Notes: a model not told the origin generated them from the letters alone. Positions 1 through 9,328 are shown, numbered from the stretch's first letter. The stretch: DNA of 64,000 nucleotides from Streptomyces sp. P9-A4 (GCF_036634195.1 NZ_JAZIFY010000001.1:124001-188000); one strand, 5' to 3'. Translations and numbers: made by a program.

Positions 1-736
1 CGTACGCGGCCCGTTCCTTGGCCGTCGGGGAAAGCGCGACGAAGGCGGAGGTGATGAAGAGGTACGAGCCGAGGCCGACGGCGAGCGGGAAGATGAACTG
101 CATGACCGTGGCGCCGGGCAGGGCCGCGCCGGAGGGGGCCACGTCCACGCGTACGGCGAACATACCCGTGTAGTGCATGCTGCTGACGGCCGCGCCCATG
201 ACGAGCGAGGCGACGGCCACGGCGGCGGGCGAGTGGATGTTGAGGGCCGCCCAGAGCGCCGCGGTGGCGGCGACGACGGCGATGACGACGGAGAGGCCGA
301 CGAGTACGGGGTCGAAGCGCACCTCGCCGTGGAGCCGAAGCGCGGCCATGCCCATGTAGTGCATGCTCGCCACGCCGACGCCAGTGGTCAGCCCTCCGAT
401 CAGGAGCGAGCGCACGCGGTCGCGGCCGTAGCCGACGGCGAACACGCCGACGCCGACGACGGCCATCGCGATGACGAGGCTGAGGATGGTGAGCGGCACG
501 TCGTAGCGGATGTCGGTACCGGTCACACCGAAGCCGAGCATCGCCACGAAGTGCATCGTCCAGATACCGGTGCCGATCGCGGAGGCCGCGGTGAGGAGCC
601 AGTTCCGGCGCGAACGGCCCGTCGCGTCGAGTGCCCGTACGGTGCAGCGCAGCCCGAGGGCGGCGCCGACGCAGGCCATCGCGTACGAGAGTGCAGGTGT
701 CAGCCAGCCGAAGGTGGCGTGGTCCAGGTGTCCCAT
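1..736 (-). CDS. MHYT-domain integral membrane sensor protein (3' end outside window)
   Basis: The reverse strand is open from an ATG at 736 to the window edge and encodes a multi-pass membrane protein starting MGHLDHATFGWL. MHYT repeats are visible as MHFVAM (in the segment after GTGIWT), SMHYMGM and SMHYTGM, each at the end of a hydrophobic helix. The MHYT family is proposed to bind a metal such as copper and to sense oxygen, CO or NO through the conserved Met and His residues. At least six hydrophobic helices can be read. In Streptomyces such proteins usually lack an output domain and end in a hydrophilic tail, which here would lie off the window, so the output cannot be judged. Confidence 0.85.
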   Translation of the reverse strand, partial: MGHLDHATFGWLTPALSYAMACVGAALGLRCTVRALDATGRSRRNWLLTAASAIGTGIWTMHFVAMLGFGVTGTDIRYDVPLTILSLVIAMAVVGVGVFAVGYGRDRVRSLLIGGLTTGVGVASMHYMGMAALRLHGEVRFDPVLVGLSVVIAVVAATAALWAALNIHSPAAVAVASLVMGAAVSSMHYTGMFAVRVDVAPSGAALPGATVMQFIFPLAVGLGSYLFITSAFVALSPTAKERAAY

Positions 737-887
737 GGCTCAGGGACGCTAGTGCGCATCAGGGGGCGCATAAGGGGCGCATTTCGAAAGCTGCTGGAAT
801 ATGACAGAGAGATGGTTCCGAACGATCGGGCCGAGCTCGAACGAGCACACAGAACGTTCACCCCTCCGGGTACGGAATCATGTGCGC

Positions 888-1496
888 ATGAGCGATGACC
901 CCACACACGTACGAGAGTTCTTCGGTTCCCGCGCCGCCGACTGGGACACCCGGTTCCCCGACGACGGGCCCGCGTACGCCGCCGCCGTGAACGAGCTCGG
1001 GCTGCGTCCCGGAGACGCCGTACTGGACGCCGGCTGCGGGACCGGGCGCGCGCTCCCGCCCCTCCGTGCCGCCGTGGGTCCCACGGGCATCGTGCTCGGC
1101 GCCGACCTCACCCCCGAGATGCTCGAACAGGCCGCGCTCGCCGGGCGTGGAGGGTCGACCGGAACCGCCACGCTGCTGCTCGCCGACGTCGGCCGGCTGC
1201 CGGTGCGCGACGGCGCGCTCCACGCGGTCTTCGGAGCGGGGCTGGTCTCGCACCTGGCCAACCCCGTCGCCGATCTGCGGGAACTCGCCCGTGTCGTACG
1301 GCCCGGCGGCCGGCTCGCGCTCTTTCACCCGATCGGCCGAGCCGCGCTCGCCGCCCGACACGGCCGCCGGATCACCCCGGACGACCTGCGCGCCGAACCC
1401 CGGCTCGGACCGGTGCTGGCCGAGGCGGGCTGGCGGCTCGTCAGCTACGTCGACGAGGACGCCCGCTATCTGGCGACGGCCGTGCGGGAGCACTGA
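888..1496 (+). CDS. Class I SAM-dependent methyltransferase
   Basis: A 202-residue protein with the Rossmann-type SAM-binding motif I DAGCGTGRA at residues 47-55, the acidic motif II strand (VLGADLTPEML) and a motif IV-like region around LLLADVGRLPV and HAVFGAGLVSHL. This is the Methyltransf_11/ubiE-like fold acting on a small molecule; the substrate cannot be told. The ATG at 888 is preceded by an in-frame GTG at 882, an equally possible start. It is divergent from the MHYT gene with about 150 bp between them, so the two may share a regulatory region. Confidence 0.85.
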   Translation: MSDDPTHVREFFGSRAADWDTRFPDDGPAYAAAVNELGLRPGDAVLDAGCGTGRALPPLRAAVGPTGIVLGADLTPEMLEQAALAGRGGSTGTATLLLADVGRLPVRDGALHAVFGAGLVSHLANPVADLRELARVVRPGGRLALFHPIGRAALAARHGRRITPDDLRAEPRLGPVLAEAGWRLVSYVDEDARYLATAVREH

Positions 1497-1650
1497 GCCG
1501 CGCGCGGCCCTCCCGCGCCCGCGCGACACGCCGCACGCACGACACGCCGGACGCACAAAACGCCGCCCGTACGAGACGCCTCCCGCCCGGCTCGCCGCCC
1601 ACAGAACCAGGCGCACGCGGAACAGGTACCCCGGGAAGCAGGAGGAAGAG

Positions 1651-2043
1651 ATGGCCCGCTACAGATGGACGGGCAGTGTGGCGCTCGGGGCGATGGTGCT
1701 GGGAGTCACCACCGTCACCGGCTTCGTTCCGGCACGGGACGGCGGTGGGGCCGGCGCCTCCTGCGCGGCCGCGCACGAGCGGGACGTGCGGGCGGCCGTG
1801 GCCGCGGGGGCGCTCAGCCCGGACACCGGCGAACGGACCACCACGAACACGTCGCAGGACGGCCCGTACGCGGACGGCGACACGGTCATCGCGACGGCGG
1901 TGCCCGACCCCGGGTTCGTCTTCGTCGACTGGCTGCTGGACGGGAAGCCGTACGAGGGCGACGAGGACCGGAACGGCGGGGAGACGGCGGTCACCTTCGA
2001 GGAGACCGGGCACACCCTGACGGCGGTGTTCGGCCGGGCGTGA
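1651..2043 (+). CDS. Small secreted protein with an InlB B-repeat-like domain
   Basis: A 130-residue protein. The ATG at 1651 follows GGAGGAAGAG, a strong ribosome binding site. Residues 1-30 form an export signal (hydrophobic core GAMVLGVTTVTGFVPA). The C-terminal half contains YADGDTVIATAVPDPGFVF and a following FVDWLLDG stretch, which matches the divergent InlB B-repeat (small beta-grasp) pattern of G-D-x-V-x-x-x-A-x-P-x-x-G-x-x-F-x-x-W. Such domains usually mediate surface or protein binding. It lies just upstream of the receptor-type kinase in the same direction, but no functional link can be shown. Confidence 0.7.
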   Translation: MARYRWTGSVALGAMVLGVTTVTGFVPARDGGGAGASCAAAHERDVRAAVAAGALSPDTGERTTTNTSQDGPYADGDTVIATAVPDPGFVFVDWLLDGKPYEGDEDRNGGETAVTFEETGHTLTAVFGRA

Positions 2044-2202
2044 GCCCGGAGCGGCCCCGCCGTACCGGCCACCCTCGTTCCGGCCGGATGCCCCTGCCGG
2101 GTGTGGCGGATGTGGCAGAGTCGGGAGGGCGGGGCGAGGGCCCGACAGCGCGGGACCCACCACGTCGCCGCCGGGGTCCGCATCGGGGTGAGGGGGCTGC
2201 GG

Positions 2203-4212
2203 GTGGCACGGGTGGTCGACGGTCGGTTCGAGCTGGTGGCACGGCTCGGCGGGGGCGGCATGGGGACCGTGTGGAGGGCGCGGGACCTGGCGCTGCACCG
2301 CGAGGTGGCGCTCAAGGAGGTGCGCCCGCCCGACCCCGCGCTCGCCGAGTACGACCCCGAGGGTGCCCGGGAACTCCGCATCCGGGTCCTGCGCGAGGCA
2401 CGCGCGCTCGCCCGCGTGGCGCACCCCCGGGTGGTGACCATTCACCACATCGTGGACGGCGGCGAGGGCACGTACCCCTGGCTCGTCATGGAACTCGTCT
2501 CCGGCGGGTCGCTCCAGGACCGGCTGGACCGGGGCGCGCTCGGCGTCGGCGAGGCGGCCGTGCTGGGGCGCGGCATCCTCGACGGGCTGCGGGCCGCCCA
2601 CGCGGTGGGCATCCAGCACCGGGACATCAAACCCGCGAACGTCCTGCTCAGTCCGGACGGCCTGCCCGTCCTCACCGACTTCGGCATCGCCGCGCTCCAG
2701 GGGGCCACCGCCCTCACGGCCGCCGGTTCGATCATCGGCACGCCCGAGTTCATGGCGCCCGAGCGGGTCGGCGGCGAGGAGGGCGGACCGGCCGCCGATC
2801 TCTGGTCGCTGGCCATGACCCTGTACGTCGCCGTGGAGGGCCACCACCCGCTGCGGCGCGCCAACACCCTCGCCACGCTCGCGGCCGTCCTCGGCGAGGA
2901 CGTACCGGTGCCCCGGCGCGCAGGGGCGCTCACACCGGTCCTGACACGGGTGCTGGTACGGGACCCGGCGGCGCGCCCCGACGCGGAGTCGTTCGACCGG
3001 ATGCTGGCGGAGGTCGCGGCGGTCGGCGCCGGGGTGCCGTCGCCGCCGGTGTCTCCACCTGACGTTCACCTTCACCCTGGACCTGAGGTTCAGGGTCCGG
3101 GTGGGAACGGCGCGCCCCGAGACTTCGAGGGCGAGCCGAGGGACGCGGTCCCGCCGGGCTCCGAGGTGGTCGGACCGGTGCCCTTCGCCTACGCCGTCAC
3201 CCATACCGCGGCGCCGCACCGCCCCGCGTCGGTGCCGGTGCCGGTGCCGGAAGGTCCCACCGGGCCGCCGGTGCCGGGCGGTCCCACCGGGCCGCCCGCG
3301 CCCCGGAAGCGGCGCGGTGCGGTGTTCGCGGGCGCCGGGGCCGTCGTCGTCGCCCTGAGCGGAGTCCTCGTCTGGAACCTCCTTCCGGGCGGCGACCCGG
3401 AGGGCGACGGCCGCGACCGCACGGCGGGCAAGTCCGGCGGCCAGGAGCCGTCCTCCCCAGCCCCGTCCACGGGCGCGTCGACGACGCCGTCCGGCGGGGC
3501 CGGTCCCCTCACCATCGGCGTCAAGTCCGACCAGCCCGGCCTGGGGTGGAAGAAGCCGGACGGTACGTACGCGGGGCTCGACGTGGACGTCGCCACCTAC
3601 CTCGCCCGCGCGCTCGGCCACGACCCGGCCGCCATCACCTGGAAGGAGGTCCTGAGCTCCACCCGGGAGTCCGCCCTCTCGGGCGGCGACGTGGACCTCG
3701 TCGTGGCCACGTACACGATCAACGAGGCGCGGAAGCGACAGGTCGACTTCGTCGGCCCCTATCTCGTCGCCCACCAGGACGTCCTGGTGCGGGCGGACGA
3801 CGCCTCCGTGACGACGCGGACGGACCTCAACGGCAAGAAGGTCTGCGCGGTCACCGGCTCCACTCCCGTGCTCCTGATCCGGACGAACCTCGCACCCCGG
3901 GCCGAGGTCGTGACGTACGACACCTACTCGCGGTGCATCAGTGAGCTGGCCTCGGGCGGCGTCGACGCCGTCACCACCGACGACGCCCTACTGGCCGGCT
4001 ACGCGGCGCAGGAGGAGTTCAAGGGCCGGTTCAGGCTCGCCGGTTTCCCCGTCAGCGAGGAGCGCTACGGCATCGGCCTCCCCAAGGGGAGCCCGCTCCG
4101 CGCGCGGCTCACCACCGCGCTGAAGCGGATGATCGACGACGGTTCCTGGCGCAGAGCCATGGAGAAGAACCTTCCGCTCGTGCGCACGGACACCCCTCCG
4201 AACCCGGAGTAG
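2203..4212 (+). CDS. Transmembrane Ser/Thr protein kinase fused to an extracellular family 3 solute-binding domain
   Basis: About 669 residues. An N-terminal Hanks-type kinase (residues 7-270) has the Gly loop LGGGGMG, the Lys of ALKEV, the catalytic loop HRDIKPANVLL near 139, DFG near 159 and GTPEFMAPE. A Pro-rich linker leads to one membrane helix (about 372-392, AVFAGAGAVVVALSGVLVW), then an extracellular SBP_bac_3 domain (from LTIGVKSD) like amino-acid ABC receptors, with conserved stretches VDLVVATYTIN and VDFVGPYL. The layout implies that binding a small polar ligand outside controls phosphorylation inside. The start was set at GTG 2203 after AGGGGG; GTG 2188 or 2101 are alternatives. 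Confidence 0.9.
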   Translation: MARVVDGRFELVARLGGGGMGTVWRARDLALHREVALKEVRPPDPALAEYDPEGARELRIRVLREARALARVAHPRVVTIHHIVDGGEGTYPWLVMELVSGGSLQDRLDRGALGVGEAAVLGRGILDGLRAAHAVGIQHRDIKPANVLLSPDGLPVLTDFGIAALQGATALTAAGSIIGTPEFMAPERVGGEEGGPAADLWSLAMTLYVAVEGHHPLRRANTLATLAAVLGEDVPVPRRAGALTPVLTRVLVRDPAARPDAESFDRMLAEVAAVGAGVPSPPVSPPDVHLHPGPEVQGPGGNGAPRDFEGEPRDAVPPGSEVVGPVPFAYAVTHTAAPHRPASVPVPVPEGPTGPPVPGGPTGPPAPRKRRGAVFAGAGAVVVALSGVLVWNLLPGGDPEGDGRDRTAGKSGGQEPSSPAPSTGASTTPSGGAGPLTIGVKSDQPGLGWKKPDGTYAGLDVDVATYLARALGHDPAAITWKEVLSSTRESALSGGDVDLVVATYTINEARKRQVDFVGPYLVAHQDVLVRADDASVTTRTDLNGKKVCAVTGSTPVLLIRTNLAPRAEVVTYDTYSRCISELASGGVDAVTTDDALLAGYAAQEEFKGRFRLAGFPVSEERYGIGLPKGSPLRARLTTALKRMIDDGSWRRAMEKNLPLVRTDTPPNPE

Positions 4213-4330
4213 GCCACCGGGGGCGGCACGCGGTTCCCCGGTGTTCACCACCAACGCACCCTTCTGTCACGGCACTTCACTGTCTACGGTGGAGGTGCCG
4301 GGCAGTCCTGCCCGGGAGAGGCGGTGGGGC

Positions 4331-4666
4331 GTGGCACGAGTACCCGAAAGACTGCGCAGGCTCCTTCCCGCCGCCCGCCGGACGCCTGAGGCCACCGCCT
4401 CGGCGCCCGTGCGGCCCCGGCAGGGGCACAACCTCTTCGAGGCCGCGGCGGAGTACGTGGCCGCGTGCGCCGAGGACGACCCGGCGCGGGCCGAGGAGGC
4501 GGCGAGCCTGGTCTCCCCCGGGATGCTGTCGTTCGGCGTCAACGAGTTGGCCTGCCGGGCCCTGCTCACGCTCGCGCGGGAACGGAACGAGTCCCCCCGC
4601 GCGGTGGCGCGCTCGCTGCTCGGTCTCAAGGAGGAGCCGGTACGCCGGACGGCGGGTGACGCGTAG
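4331..4666 (+). CDS. Conserved hypothetical protein (small helical)
   Basis: A 111-residue protein, taken from GTG 4331 after a GGGAGAGGCGG stretch. The N-terminus is basic (LRRLLPAARR), followed by a mostly helical region with EAAAEYVAACAEDD and SPGMLSFGVNELACRALLTLARE. It reads like the short actinobacterial proteins found as single genes with no assigned role. No signal peptide, membrane helix or catalytic motif is visible. It stands alone between the kinase and the next gene. Confidence 0.65.
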   Translation: MARVPERLRRLLPAARRTPEATASAPVRPRQGHNLFEAAAEYVAACAEDDPARAEEAASLVSPGMLSFGVNELACRALLTLARERNESPRAVARSLLGLKEEPVRRTAGDA

Positions 4667-4779
4667 ACCGTGGGCGCGCGGGGCGCCGGGTCGGCGACAC
4701 AGCTCACGGTGCCGGGCTATGGACAGGTCTCCCTACTGACTGGTTAAGGTGCGCCCGACGACCAGATGGGGAGGCCTCT

Positions 4780-5655
4780 GTGGCTGGCACGGACCCGATC
4801 GCCGAGGCCGACGGCGACGACGACGCGTTGTTCGTGCTGACCGCGGCGCTGCTGACGCCCGCGCGTTTCCCGAGCGTCCTCGGAGACGACTACCCGTCGG
4901 CGTGCGCGGCACTGGGATTGGCGCCGTACGAGGAGGGGTACGGGCTCGTGTTCGGCCAGGACGGGCTCGGGGCGCGGTGGACGGTCGTCGTCGACGACGT
5001 GTCGCTGGTCGCGGTGGCCATCTCCTCCTGGGACTGCGGCATGGCCTACGACCTCTCCCCCGACGAACGCTCGGTGGTCGCGGGGCTGCCGGGCTGGCCG
5101 CTGCCCGTGGCCACCCGAGCCCCGGGCGTGCCCGCCCCGCACGACCCGGAACCGGAGGAGGGCGCTCCCGCCCCGCTGTCCCCGCCCTTGGGCGAGGAGT
5201 GGGGGGCGGCCCAGCGGCGACTGGGCGCCGACGAGGTGGCGCTCCAGTGGTCGGCGTGGCGGTCCCAGGTGAACGACGACGGGACGTTCTCGGAGCCCGC
5301 GGGCGGCCCGGCGGGCGCGGCAGGTGCGGCGGAGGCGGCGGGTGAGGCGGAGGCGGCTTCCTCCGGCGACGTCGTTCCGGACCCGTACGACGGCGTCCGC
5401 AGGGCACTCGACGAGCTCCACCGCTACCTGGAGGAACCGCCGCCGGTCGGCCGGGTGCGGTCCGACTCGGCTGCCGACGCGGGTGTCCGGACCCTGCGCG
5501 CGGACGGACCCGGCTGGTCCCTGGTGGCCCGGACCGGCGACATGGCCTTCGTCCTCCTCGACGAGCTGCCGCGCGAGGTGCTACCGGTAGCGCGGGGAAC
5601 ACGGCTCCCCGCGCTTCTCATGGCGCTCGACGCGATGGCCGTACGCCCGTCCTGA
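4780..5655 (+). CDS. Hypothetical protein
   Basis: A 291-residue acidic protein from GTG 4780 with a GGGGAGG ribosome binding site just upstream. The first 110 residues look globular (LTAALLTPARFPSVLG, YGLVFGQDGLGARWTVVVDD); a low-complexity Ala/Gly/Glu stretch lies near residues 175-200; the last 90 residues form a second globular unit that ends ALLMALDAMAVRPS. No signal peptide or membrane helix. The family is not recognised; codon use (strong third-position GC) supports it as a real gene. Confidence 0.65.
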   Translation: MAGTDPIAEADGDDDALFVLTAALLTPARFPSVLGDDYPSACAALGLAPYEEGYGLVFGQDGLGARWTVVVDDVSLVAVAISSWDCGMAYDLSPDERSVVAGLPGWPLPVATRAPGVPAPHDPEPEEGAPAPLSPPLGEEWGAAQRRLGADEVALQWSAWRSQVNDDGTFSEPAGGPAGAAGAAEAAGEAEAASSGDVVPDPYDGVRRALDELHRYLEEPPPVGRVRSDSAADAGVRTLRADGPGWSLVARTGDMAFVLLDELPREVLPVARGTRLPALLMALDAMAVRPS

Positions 5656-5842
5656 GCGAGCCGGGGTCCAGGACGCGGCTCGGCCCGACGGTGCTCATGG
5701 AATCCCCATGGGACGGCGTTCGGAGATGTGGTCCCAAGACATGGCCCGGTGGCACGGGAGCGCCGCACGATGTGGCGCCGCGTGATGCGCCGCTGCCTCG
5801 TGTGGTGCCGCATCCTTCCCACCGTCCCACCGGAGGCCCACC

Positions 5843-7219
5843 ATGCGCCTGTTCCCAGGCGTCTCCCTGCTCGCCGCGCTCCTGACCGGGGTCACCGTCC
5901 TGGCCCCTGCGAGCCCCGCCGGGGCGCAGGAGCGGCCCGCCGCGCACTGCGCCGGGCAGGACCGGCTCCGGGTGCCCGGTGCCGAACGCCAGCAGTCCGC
6001 CTGCCTCGACGACCTGACGACCGCCGGGCTCGCGGGAACCCCGTACACCGACATGACGGACCAGGCCGGGCTGGCCGCCCTGGGGACCCGTAACCCCTCG
6101 GGCGTGCCGGGCGTCCAGATCGACGGCCACTTCCCCGACGACTCCCGCCTCAACGCCACCCACGGCTGGGCCCACGACGCCCAGTTCGTCATCCGGCTGC
6201 CCGACCACTGGAACGGCGGGCTCGTCGTCACCGGCGCGCCGGGCACCCGCCGTCAGTACTCCACGGACGCGCTCATCTCCGACCAGGTGCTCTCCCGGGG
6301 CTTCGCGTACGCCGCCACCGACAAGGGGAACACCGGTCCTGACTTCTTCACCGACGGCCGGGGGCCCGGCGACGCGGTCGCCGAGTGGAACCGCCGGGTG
6401 ACCGAGCTGACCCGAGCCGCCAAGAAGGCCGCACGTCAGCGCTACGGCCGGGCGCCCGAGCGCACCTACATGACCGGGATCTCCAACGGCGGCTATCTGA
6501 CGCGCTGGCAGCTGGAGAACCGGCCTGAGCTGTACGACGGCGGCGTCGACTGGGAGGGCGTGCTGTGGACGACACGCGGCCCCAACCTCCTGACGAGCCT
6601 CCCGGTGACGGTGGCCAGGTCCCTGGGGCGGGCCACCGACGAGGATCTGATCGGGGCGGGCTTCGCGCCGGGGTCGCGGTTCCTGTGGCCGTACCACGAG
6701 AAGGCGTACTGGGGGCTGACGCAGAAGATCTTCCGGGCCGAGTTCGACCCCTCGTACGACCCGGCGTGCCCGGGTGCGACGGCCGGCGGGACCGTGGAGC
6801 AGATCTTCGCTCCCTGCGCCTCGGACGCCTCGTACGACTACGCCTCCCGGCCCGCGTCCGTCCACCGCGCGGTCGCGAAGGTCGCGCTCACGGGGCGGAT
6901 CGGCAAGCCGCTCATCACGCTCCACGGCGATCTGGACACCCTGCTGCCCATCGCCACCGACTCCGACGTGTACGCGCGGATGATCGACGGACGGGGCCGT
7001 GCCCCGCTGCACCGGTACTACACGGTGCAGGGCGGGACGCACACCGACGGGCTGTACGACACCCATCCGGACCGGCTGCGCCCGATCCTGCCGTGCTACC
7101 GCTCCGCGTTCGAGGCGCTGACGCGCTGGGTCGAGGAGGGCACGGATCCGCCCTCCGACCGGACGATCTTCCGGCCCACGAGCGGTGACGTGGTCAATTC
7201 CTGCGCACTGGAGGGCTGA
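5843..7219 (+). CDS. Secreted alpha/beta hydrolase of the tannase / feruloyl esterase-like type
   Basis: A 458-residue exported protein from ATG 5843 (RBS GGAGG at 5830). Residues 1-29 are a signal peptide ending SPAGAQ. A serine nucleophile elbow GISNGG is near residue 214, an acid candidate in HGDLDT near 362, and a catalytic His candidate in GGTHTDG near 400, the usual order for this fold. Several Cys pairs (AHCAG, SACLDD, DPACPG, APCAS) suggest disulfides. Substrate may be aromatic esters or 3-hydroxybutyrate oligomers; the sequence alone does not decide. It is convergent with the MOSC gene. Confidence 0.75.
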   Translation: MRLFPGVSLLAALLTGVTVLAPASPAGAQERPAAHCAGQDRLRVPGAERQQSACLDDLTTAGLAGTPYTDMTDQAGLAALGTRNPSGVPGVQIDGHFPDDSRLNATHGWAHDAQFVIRLPDHWNGGLVVTGAPGTRRQYSTDALISDQVLSRGFAYAATDKGNTGPDFFTDGRGPGDAVAEWNRRVTELTRAAKKAARQRYGRAPERTYMTGISNGGYLTRWQLENRPELYDGGVDWEGVLWTTRGPNLLTSLPVTVARSLGRATDEDLIGAGFAPGSRFLWPYHEKAYWGLTQKIFRAEFDPSYDPACPGATAGGTVEQIFAPCASDASYDYASRPASVHRAVAKVALTGRIGKPLITLHGDLDTLLPIATDSDVYARMIDGRGRAPLHRYYTVQGGTHTDGLYDTHPDRLRPILPCYRSAFEALTRWVEEGTDPPSDRTIFRPTSGDVVNSCALEG

Positions 7220-7240
7220 GGGCGGCGGGAAGGACTCTGC

Positions 7241-7360
7241 GGACCGGTCCGGCCCCTTCCGGACCGGTCCGAGCCGCGTGAGTCCGGACCGGACCGGGCC
7301 GCTTCAGCCCGAACAGGTCCGGGACTTTTCAGTCCGGGTCGCTTTCAGTCCGGTCCGGTC
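7241..7360. repeat. Clustered palindromic GGACCGGTCC-type repeats between convergent genes
   Basis: The 10-bp perfect palindrome GGACCGGTCC occurs at 7241-7250 and again at 7261-7270. Related blocks follow: CCGGACCGGACCGG near 7284-7297, and CCGGTCCGGTC at 7350-7360, the inverted form. Two direct copies of TTTCAGTCCGG lie between (about 7327 and 7344). The last block overlaps the stop codon of the MOSC gene. It may act as a two-way terminator; it has no run of T. Confidence 0.7.
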
Positions 7361-7904
7361 AGACCCTCCGCAGCGGCCGGTACGGCTCCGCCGGAAGCTC
7401 GACCCGGACGGGGTCGCCGGGCCGCACCTCCCCGCCGGTCAGGACGACGCTCATGATCCCCGCCTTGCGTACGATCTCGCCGTTCTCGTCGCGGCCGAGG
7501 ACCTGCTTCAGCAGTCCGTGACGGAAGTTGTCGATCTGCGCGCACGGATTGCGCAGTCCGGTGACCTCGACGACGGCCTCGGCCCCGAGGTGGAGGAGCG
7601 TGCCGGTCGGCAGGGCGAGGAGGTCGATCCCCCGGGTCGTGATGTTCTCGCCGAGGTCACCGGGAGCGACTTCGAAGCCGGCGCCGGCGACCTCGTCGAA
7701 CAGTTCGCCGTGGATGAGGTGGACCTGACGCAGGTTCGGCACGGTCGGGTCCTTCGCGACGCGGGACCGGTGCTTGACCGTCACACCGGCGTGGATGTCG
7801 CCTTCCACTCCCAGCCCGGCGAGGAGGGTGATGCCCTCCCTGTTGGGCTTGGTGAACGAGTACGTGCCGTTGCTGCTGACCGTGGTGACCCTGGCGTCGC
7901 TCAT
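7359..7904 (-). CDS. MOSC domain-containing protein
   Basis: A 181-residue protein beginning MSDARVTTVSSNGTYSF, with AGGGGAG as ribosome binding site upstream of the ATG at 7904. Family signatures are GVEGDIHAG near the N-terminus, HLIHGELFDE, the GDLGENITTRGIDL segment and the GLRNPCAQID motif carrying the conserved Cys. MOSC domains are found at the end of molybdenum cofactor sulfurase and in YiiM-type proteins, and are thought to carry or transfer sulfur to metal cofactors. This is the stand-alone form, so its acceptor is unknown. Confidence 0.9.
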   Translation of the reverse strand: MSDARVTTVSSNGTYSFTKPNREGITLLAGLGVEGDIHAGVTVKHRSRVAKDPTVPNLRQVHLIHGELFDEVAGAGFEVAPGDLGENITTRGIDLLALPTGTLLHLGAEAVVEVTGLRNPCAQIDNFRHGLLKQVLGRDENGEIVRKAGIMSVVLTGGEVRPGDPVRVELPAEPYRPLRRV

Positions 7905-8001
7905 GGCGAGAAGCTCCCCTTCTCCGCTTTCCGTCGGCCCGTTCCACCGACACCGCCGGGCACCGAACCGATGATCACACCACTGGTGATCGGCTCCGAC
8001 C

Positions 8002-9090
8002 CTACTCGGCCCACTCGGACCGCAGCGGCGCGCCCACCTCGTGCAGATGACCCAGGGCCTGGCGGTACGAGTCCACGAACCCGGTCTCCGTGTACGGGAC
8101 GCCCAGCGCGGCACAGTGCGCCCGGACGGCCGGCTGGGCGAGGCGCAGGTGCGGGCGCGGCATGCTCGGGAAGAGGTGGTGCTCGACCTGGTAGTTGAGA
8201 CCGCCGAGGAACCAGTCAGTCAGGACGCCGCCGCGGATGTTGCGCGAGGTGAGCACCTGGCGCCGCAGATGACCCCAGCTGTCGCCGTCGGCGTGCTCGT
8301 CGGGCCGCTCCATGCCCTTGTGGTTGGGGGCGAAGGCCATGCCCAGGTGCACACCGAACAGCATCTGGTGGAGGAGGGCGAAGACGAGGGCCTGGGCCGG
8401 GGTGAGGAGGGTGAGCAGCAGGGCCGCGTACCCCGCGAAGTGGGCGAGGAGCAGCCCGCCCTCGACGAGCCGCTCGCGCCGGGTGCGGCAGGGGCCGTCC
8501 TTCGCGAGCAGGGCCTGGACCCCGTACAACTTGAGCGCGAAGCCCTCCAGGGTCGTCAGCGGGAAGAACAGCCAGGCCTGGTGGCGGGTGAGGAAGCCGC
8601 GCAGGCCCGAGCGGCCTGCCGTTTGGTGCTCGGCGAAGACGAGGATGTCGGCGGCGACGTCCGGGTCCTTGTCGAGGTGGTTCGGGTGGGCGTGATGGCG
8701 GTTGTGCTTGTCGTTCCACCACTCCCGGCTCATGCCGAGGAGCAGGTTGGCGTGCACGAGCTGGACGATCCGGCTCACCTTCCGGTCGGCCGTGATCTGG
8801 GCGTGGCCGGCGTCGTGGCCGACGAAGGCGACCCGCGCGGAGAGCAGCGCGAGGGGTACGGCGAGGGGCAGGGCCCACCAGGAGGGGCCTATCAGGGCGA
8901 GTCCGGCGACCACTGCGGCGATGCCGAGGAGGTTGACGGCGATGCCCCGGGCGTACCACCAGGGGCGGTGCTCCAGGAGGCCCTGTTCCCTGACCGTCCG
9001 CAGGAGCGGGGTGAACTCGCTGCCGCCCCGGACACGAGCGGGCGCCACGACGGGGGCGGCGGGTGGGGGCAGAACGGTTGCCTGGGACAT
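8002..9090 (-). CDS. Membrane fatty-acid desaturase
   Basis: A 362-residue membrane enzyme with the three di-iron histidine boxes: HDAGH (near residue 111), HNRHH (near 147) and QVEHH (near 298). Hydrophobic helix pairs flank the boxes. It belongs to the acyl-CoA / acyl-lipid front-end or linoleoyl-CoA desaturase-like group (FA_desaturase), which puts double bonds into membrane lipids using oxygen and electrons from a ferredoxin or reductase. No reductase gene is adjacent. Start ATG 9090; the protein runs to TGA/TAG at 8002 and has the usual family length. Confidence 0.9.
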   Translation of the reverse strand: MSQATVLPPPAAPVVAPARVRGGSEFTPLLRTVREQGLLEHRPWWYARGIAVNLLGIAAVVAGLALIGPSWWALPLAVPLALLSARVAFVGHDAGHAQITADRKVSRIVQLVHANLLLGMSREWWNDKHNRHHAHPNHLDKDPDVAADILVFAEHQTAGRSGLRGFLTRHQAWLFFPLTTLEGFALKLYGVQALLAKDGPCRTRRERLVEGGLLLAHFAGYAALLLTLLTPAQALVFALLHQMLFGVHLGMAFAPNHKGMERPDEHADGDSWGHLRRQVLTSRNIRGGVLTDWFLGGLNYQVEHHLFPSMPRPHLRLAQPAVRAHCAALGVPYTETGFVDSYRQALGHLHEVGAPLRSEWAE

Positions 9091-9328
9091 GGCGGGCTCC
9101 GGATTCGTCCGTGGGTGGATCAGCGGCTGGGCGCCTGGAAAGAACGTACGGATCGGTGATCGTCCCGAGCCATGGCGTCACCACCCGTCCCGGGCGGGGG
9201 ACGCCCCGGGGGCACGGGGTAGGGCGACCCCCACCCCGCGAAAGGGTGGCGTGGATCACATGGAAACGCGGCACATCGGATGGTTCCGATGAGGTATCCT
9301 CGGCCGCTCAGTCTTCAGGTAGTCAAAT

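Noticed and set aside
173..898. Long plus-strand open frame opposite the MHYT gene
   Set aside because: Its product is a Gly/His/Asp/Arg-rich translation of the antisense strand; the minus strand has clear MHYT membrane motifs.
1441..3774. 777-codon minus-strand open frame across the kinase gene
   Set aside because: Antisense of the methyltransferase 3' end, the InlB-like gene and the kinase; no family features and biased Arg/Gly composition.
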